DNA from: Ignavibacteriae bacterium HGW-Ignavibacteriae-3
GTDB lineage: Bacteria; Bacteroidota; Ignavibacteria; Ignavibacteriales; Melioribacteraceae
DNA length: 33,882 nt
NCBI GenBank assembly: GCA_002839795.1
Contig: PGYS01000018.1
Location: 1-33,882 of the forward strand
Direction of reading: 5' to 3'
Shown piece by piece: positions 31,761 through 33,882 of the stretch; within the stretch, counting starts at the first letter, position 1; each line of letters begins with the position of its first letter. The position numbers and the translations under genes are program-made. The notes beneath the pieces are model-generated. The model made no database searches and was not told where the DNA came from. It was given only the letters and a program-made list of their open reading frames with translations.

Positions 31761-33239
31761 ATGAAGATATTACTTGTTTATCCGGAAACTCCATCAACAT
31801 TCTGGAGTTTTAAAGATGCATTGAAATTTGTTTCGAAAAAATCTGCCGAACCGCCGCTGGGACTAATTACCGTTGCCGCAATGCTTCCAATTGAATGGGA
31901 GAAAAAATTGATTGATATGAATGTTTCAACGCTCAGAGATAAAGATTTGCTCTGGGCAGATTACATATTTTTAAGTGCCATGAACATCCATGCATATTCG
32001 GTTAAAGATATTGTTAAAAGATGCAATAAACTGGGTGTCAAAATTGTAGCCGGCGGACCTTTATTCACAACACAATACCAGGATTTTCTCGGAATAGATC
32101 ATTTTGTTTTAAATGAAGCCGAAATTACACTTCCAATGTTTTTAAAGGACCTTGAGTCCGGCACGCAGAAACATCTTTACAAAACGGATGAATTTCCTGA
32201 TGTATCACTTACTCCAATGCCAATGTGGGAATTACTGGACAGGAAAAAATATGCATCAATGAGCCTGCAATATTCCAGAGGATGTCCTTATGATTGCGAA
32301 TTTTGCAGCATAACAATGCTGAACGGGCGGATTCCCCGCACAAAAAGCAAGCAAAAATTTTTGGGAGAATTAGACAGATTATTTGAGCTCGGCTACCGCG
32401 GAGATATTTCAGTTGTTGATGATAATTTTATCGGCAACAAGAAAAAATTGAAAGATGAAATTCTTCCCGCATTGATTAAATGGCTTAAAGAAAAAAAATA
32501 TCCTTTTCATTTTGTTACTGAAGTTTCTATTAATCTGGCAGATGATGAGAAACTGATGGATCTGATGGTGGAAGCCGGCTTTTACAGCATCTTTGTCGGA
32601 ATCGAAACACCAAATGATGAAAGTCTTGCAGAGTGCGGTAAATCCCAGAACCAGAAACGGGATCTGGTTTCTTCCGTTAAAAAACTTCAGCAGCATGGAA
32701 TGGTCGTCTCCGCCGGTTTCATTATCGGATTCGACAATGATCCGCCTGACATATTTGAAAGACAGATAAATTTTATAAGGCAAAGCGGGATTGCCGCAGC
32801 AATGGTCGGTCTATTAAACGCACCAAGCGGCACGCATCTTTTTGAAAGGCTGAAAAAAGAGAACCGGCTTCTGGATGGGTGGAGCGGAAACAATATGGAC
32901 GGCGCGACAAATTTCAGACCAAAAATGAACTACCGTGATCTTGTCGCTGGGTACTCAAAAATAATCAGGACGATTTATTCACCTCAGGAATATTATAAAA
33001 GGGTGAAAACCTTTCTTAATGAATATACCGTTCCCGCCTGGAAATCCCAGATACTTACATTTACAGAGATCAAAGCATTTATAAAATTACTGTGGCTGAT
33101 CGGAATTCTTGAAGAAGGAAGAAGATATTTCTGGCGTAACCTCGTATACAGTCTATTTAAATATCCCAAAAAGTTTTCGCTGGCTATGACGCTCACTGTT
33201 TACGGATATCATTTCAGAAGAATTGCCGCAACTATTTGA
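31761..33239 (+). CDS. B12-binding-domain radical SAM protein (DUF4070 type)
   Basis: A 492-residue enzyme with an N-terminal Rossmann-like cobalamin-binding domain (about 1-140). It is followed by a radical SAM core with the cluster motif C175-PYD-C179-EF-C182 and a GFIIGFDND strand-loop. The C-terminal part (about 345-492) resembles DUF4070, including GLLNAPSGTHLFERL. The B12 domain shows no DxHxxG motif, so any cobalamin would be bound base-on or by another route. Relatives modify lipids, hopanoids or natural products, often as methyltransferases. The product here cannot be predicted from its solitary context. A GAGAGG ribosome-binding site precedes the start. Confidence 0.88.
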   Translation: MKILLVYPETPSTFWSFKDALKFVSKKSAEPPLGLITVAAMLPIEWEKKLIDMNVSTLRDKDLLWADYIFLSAMNIHAYSVKDIVKRCNKLGVKIVAGGPLFTTQYQDFLGIDHFVLNEAEITLPMFLKDLESGTQKHLYKTDEFPDVSLTPMPMWELLDRKKYASMSLQYSRGCPYDCEFCSITMLNGRIPRTKSKQKFLGELDRLFELGYRGDISVVDDNFIGNKKKLKDEILPALIKWLKEKKYPFHFVTEVSINLADDEKLMDLMVEAGFYSIFVGIETPNDESLAECGKSQNQKRDLVSSVKKLQQHGMVVSAGFIIGFDNDPPDIFERQINFIRQSGIAAAMVGLLNAPSGTHLFERLKKENRLLDGWSGNNMDGATNFRPKMNYRDLVAGYSKIIRTIYSPQEYYKRVKTFLNEYTVPAWKSQILTFTEIKAFIKLLWLIGILEEGRRYFWRNLVYSLFKYPKKFSLAMTLTVYGYHFRRIAATI

Positions 33240-33260
33240 GAATGCTGAGATGTATTTTTT

Positions 33261-33358
33261 GTCATTTCGATTCCCGCGAAGCGGGAATCGAAATCTTTAT
33301 TCAATCTACGATTTCGCAGTCACTAATGCCTGTCGGCAGTCCGTTCCTTCGAAATGAC
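33261..33358. repeat. Inverted-repeat element bounded by GTCATTTCGA/TCGAAATGAC
   Basis: A 98-base intergenic segment has perfect 10-base terminal inverted repeats (33261-33270 and 33349-33358). Inside it lies a strong hairpin with a 14-bp stem (33264-33277 with 33281-33294, loop GAA). The hairpin is followed by TCTTTAT, so it may also terminate the radical SAM gene, which stops 24 bases earlier. The terminal GTCAT/ATGAC matches the element at 29521-29569, suggesting a shared class of small non-coding repeats. Confidence 0.65.
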
Positions 33359-33380
33359 TTTAAAATATTCTGACCGGTTA

Positions 33381-33882
33381 CTAATTATACGTTGGCAGAA
33401 ATGAATATTCCTTAGCGTATTTCAACATCTGCTTTGTAAAATCATCAGGGTATTCAATCTTAACGTCTATTATCTGATTATTTTTAAACACAGGAACAAG
33501 TTCGGGATTAATAAATCCTGCATAAGGGGCAATATTTAATTTTTTGTAACGTTCCAAAACTTCTTTATGAAGCACATGGTCCACTTCAACACCATAATTC
33601 TCGACTAAAGCTTTTCCCGCATTGTAATTTCCTTCAGACTTAATTTTCTGGATCTCTCTCAGAAGCTGTCCGAATAATGTTCTTAATTTATTATAATCAT
33701 TAATCACGAAAAAGGTTTTACCGTCTCTTTCCTTCTTTTCAATTACATTTTCAGCTTTACCTTTTTCATATACCCACATCGCAACGAGCTGACGGTTTCT
33801 CATATGCGCCTCTTCGATATTCTCTCCCGGCTGAATACGCGCGAGCTGAACCATCAGACCATTTCTTATATAACTGTCGTAT
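33381..33882 (-). CDS. Dipeptidyl peptidase III (M49), C-terminal part
   Basis: About 166 C-terminal residues are visible; the reading frame is open to the right edge, so the start lies outside. The motif RNGLMVQLARI followed by EEAHMRNRQLVAMWVYEKG and VEVDHVLHKEVLERYKKLNIAPY matches the C-terminal domain of Bacteroides-type dipeptidyl peptidase III. This zinc enzyme of about 670 residues releases dipeptides from peptide N-termini. The HExxGH-type zinc motif of the M49 family is in the missing part. An internal ATG at 33854 is not the true start because conserved codons continue upstream of it. It is convergent with the radical SAM gene across the inverted-repeat element. Confidence 0.88.
   Translation of the reverse strand, partial: YDSYIRNGLMVQLARIQPGENIEEAHMRNRQLVAMWVYEKGKAENVIEKKERDGKTFFVINDYNKLRTLFGQLLREIQKIKSEGNYNAGKALVENYGVEVDHVLHKEVLERYKKLNIAPYAGFINPELVPVFKNNQIIDVKIEYPDDFTKQMLKYAKEYSFLPTYN

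Noticed and set aside
33381-33854. Treating the right-edge gene as a complete 157-residue protein
   Set aside because: Codons upstream of the ATG at 33854 read YDSYIRNGL, which continues the dipeptidyl peptidase III alignment, so the gene is truncated by the window.

Overview
The window is a dense, AT-rich bacterial chromosomal segment with no gene-free stretch longer than about 240 bases. It most resembles the Bacteroidota/Chlorobi/Ignavibacteria group, and I favour an Ignavibacteria-like anaerobe or facultative anaerobe. This rests on recognised gene types: a Bacteroides-like dipeptidyl peptidase III, the secreted family usually mislabelled 'asparagine synthetase B', MauE-thioredoxin fusions, and abundant multiheme cytochromes beside a Rieske/cytochrome b pair. 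The lineage is inferred from protein character, not from a marker search.

Layout. Bases 1-2448 (minus) carry the folate-precursor genes pabB and pabC (pabC cut by the left edge), then a GNAT acetyltransferase overlapping a MauE/thioredoxin membrane protein. At 2674-4770 (plus) lies an amino-acid permease fused to a PTS EIIA-like and an RCK-C-like domain. Bases 4780-7536 (minus) hold an FMN reductase, radA and an MlaF-type ABC ATPase. Bases 7677-14915 (minus) are the centrepiece, a respiratory gene cluster: octaheme cytochrome c, 4x[4Fe-4S] protein, NrfD-type quinol protein, Rieske protein, fused b6/subunit IV-type cytochrome b, nonaheme cytochrome c and a heptaheme NapC/NirT-like cytochrome. 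It ends at a clear terminator (7626-7653). A DUF2339 membrane protein sits directly upstream.

Bases 16849-19955 contain a secreted Cys/His/Met-rich protein divergent from a histidine kinase/response regulator pair. Bases 19991-22513 (minus) are an overlapping trio: RimJ/L-like acetyltransferase, divergent TrpF-like protein and MOP/ANKH-like transporter. Bases 22611-27434 (plus) are a tight operon: Trm112-like protein, GlcD-like flavoprotein, TPR lipoprotein-like/secreted protein and clpX, ending at a terminator. Bases 27526-29828 (plus) encode the 'asparagine synthetase B'-labelled secreted protein, an FAA hydrolase and an FmdB zinc ribbon. Bases 29832-31587 (minus) are a second OmpR-type two-component system. 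Bases 31761-33239 (plus) encode a B12-domain radical SAM protein. Dipeptidyl peptidase III (minus) is cut by the right edge.

How the genes work together. The respiratory cluster codes for about 24 c-type hemes, two b hemes, four [4Fe-4S] clusters and one Rieske cluster, but no cytochrome c1, terminal reductase or oxidase. It looks like a composite menaquinol-oxidising assembly that passes electrons to periplasmic multiheme carriers. Residue changes in the Rieske protein fit a low-potential (menaquinone) chain. This is the most likely place for an undescribed system. The rest is mainly housekeeping, signalling and small accessory modules. There are no rRNA, tRNA, CRISPR, phage or insertion-sequence genes that I can see.
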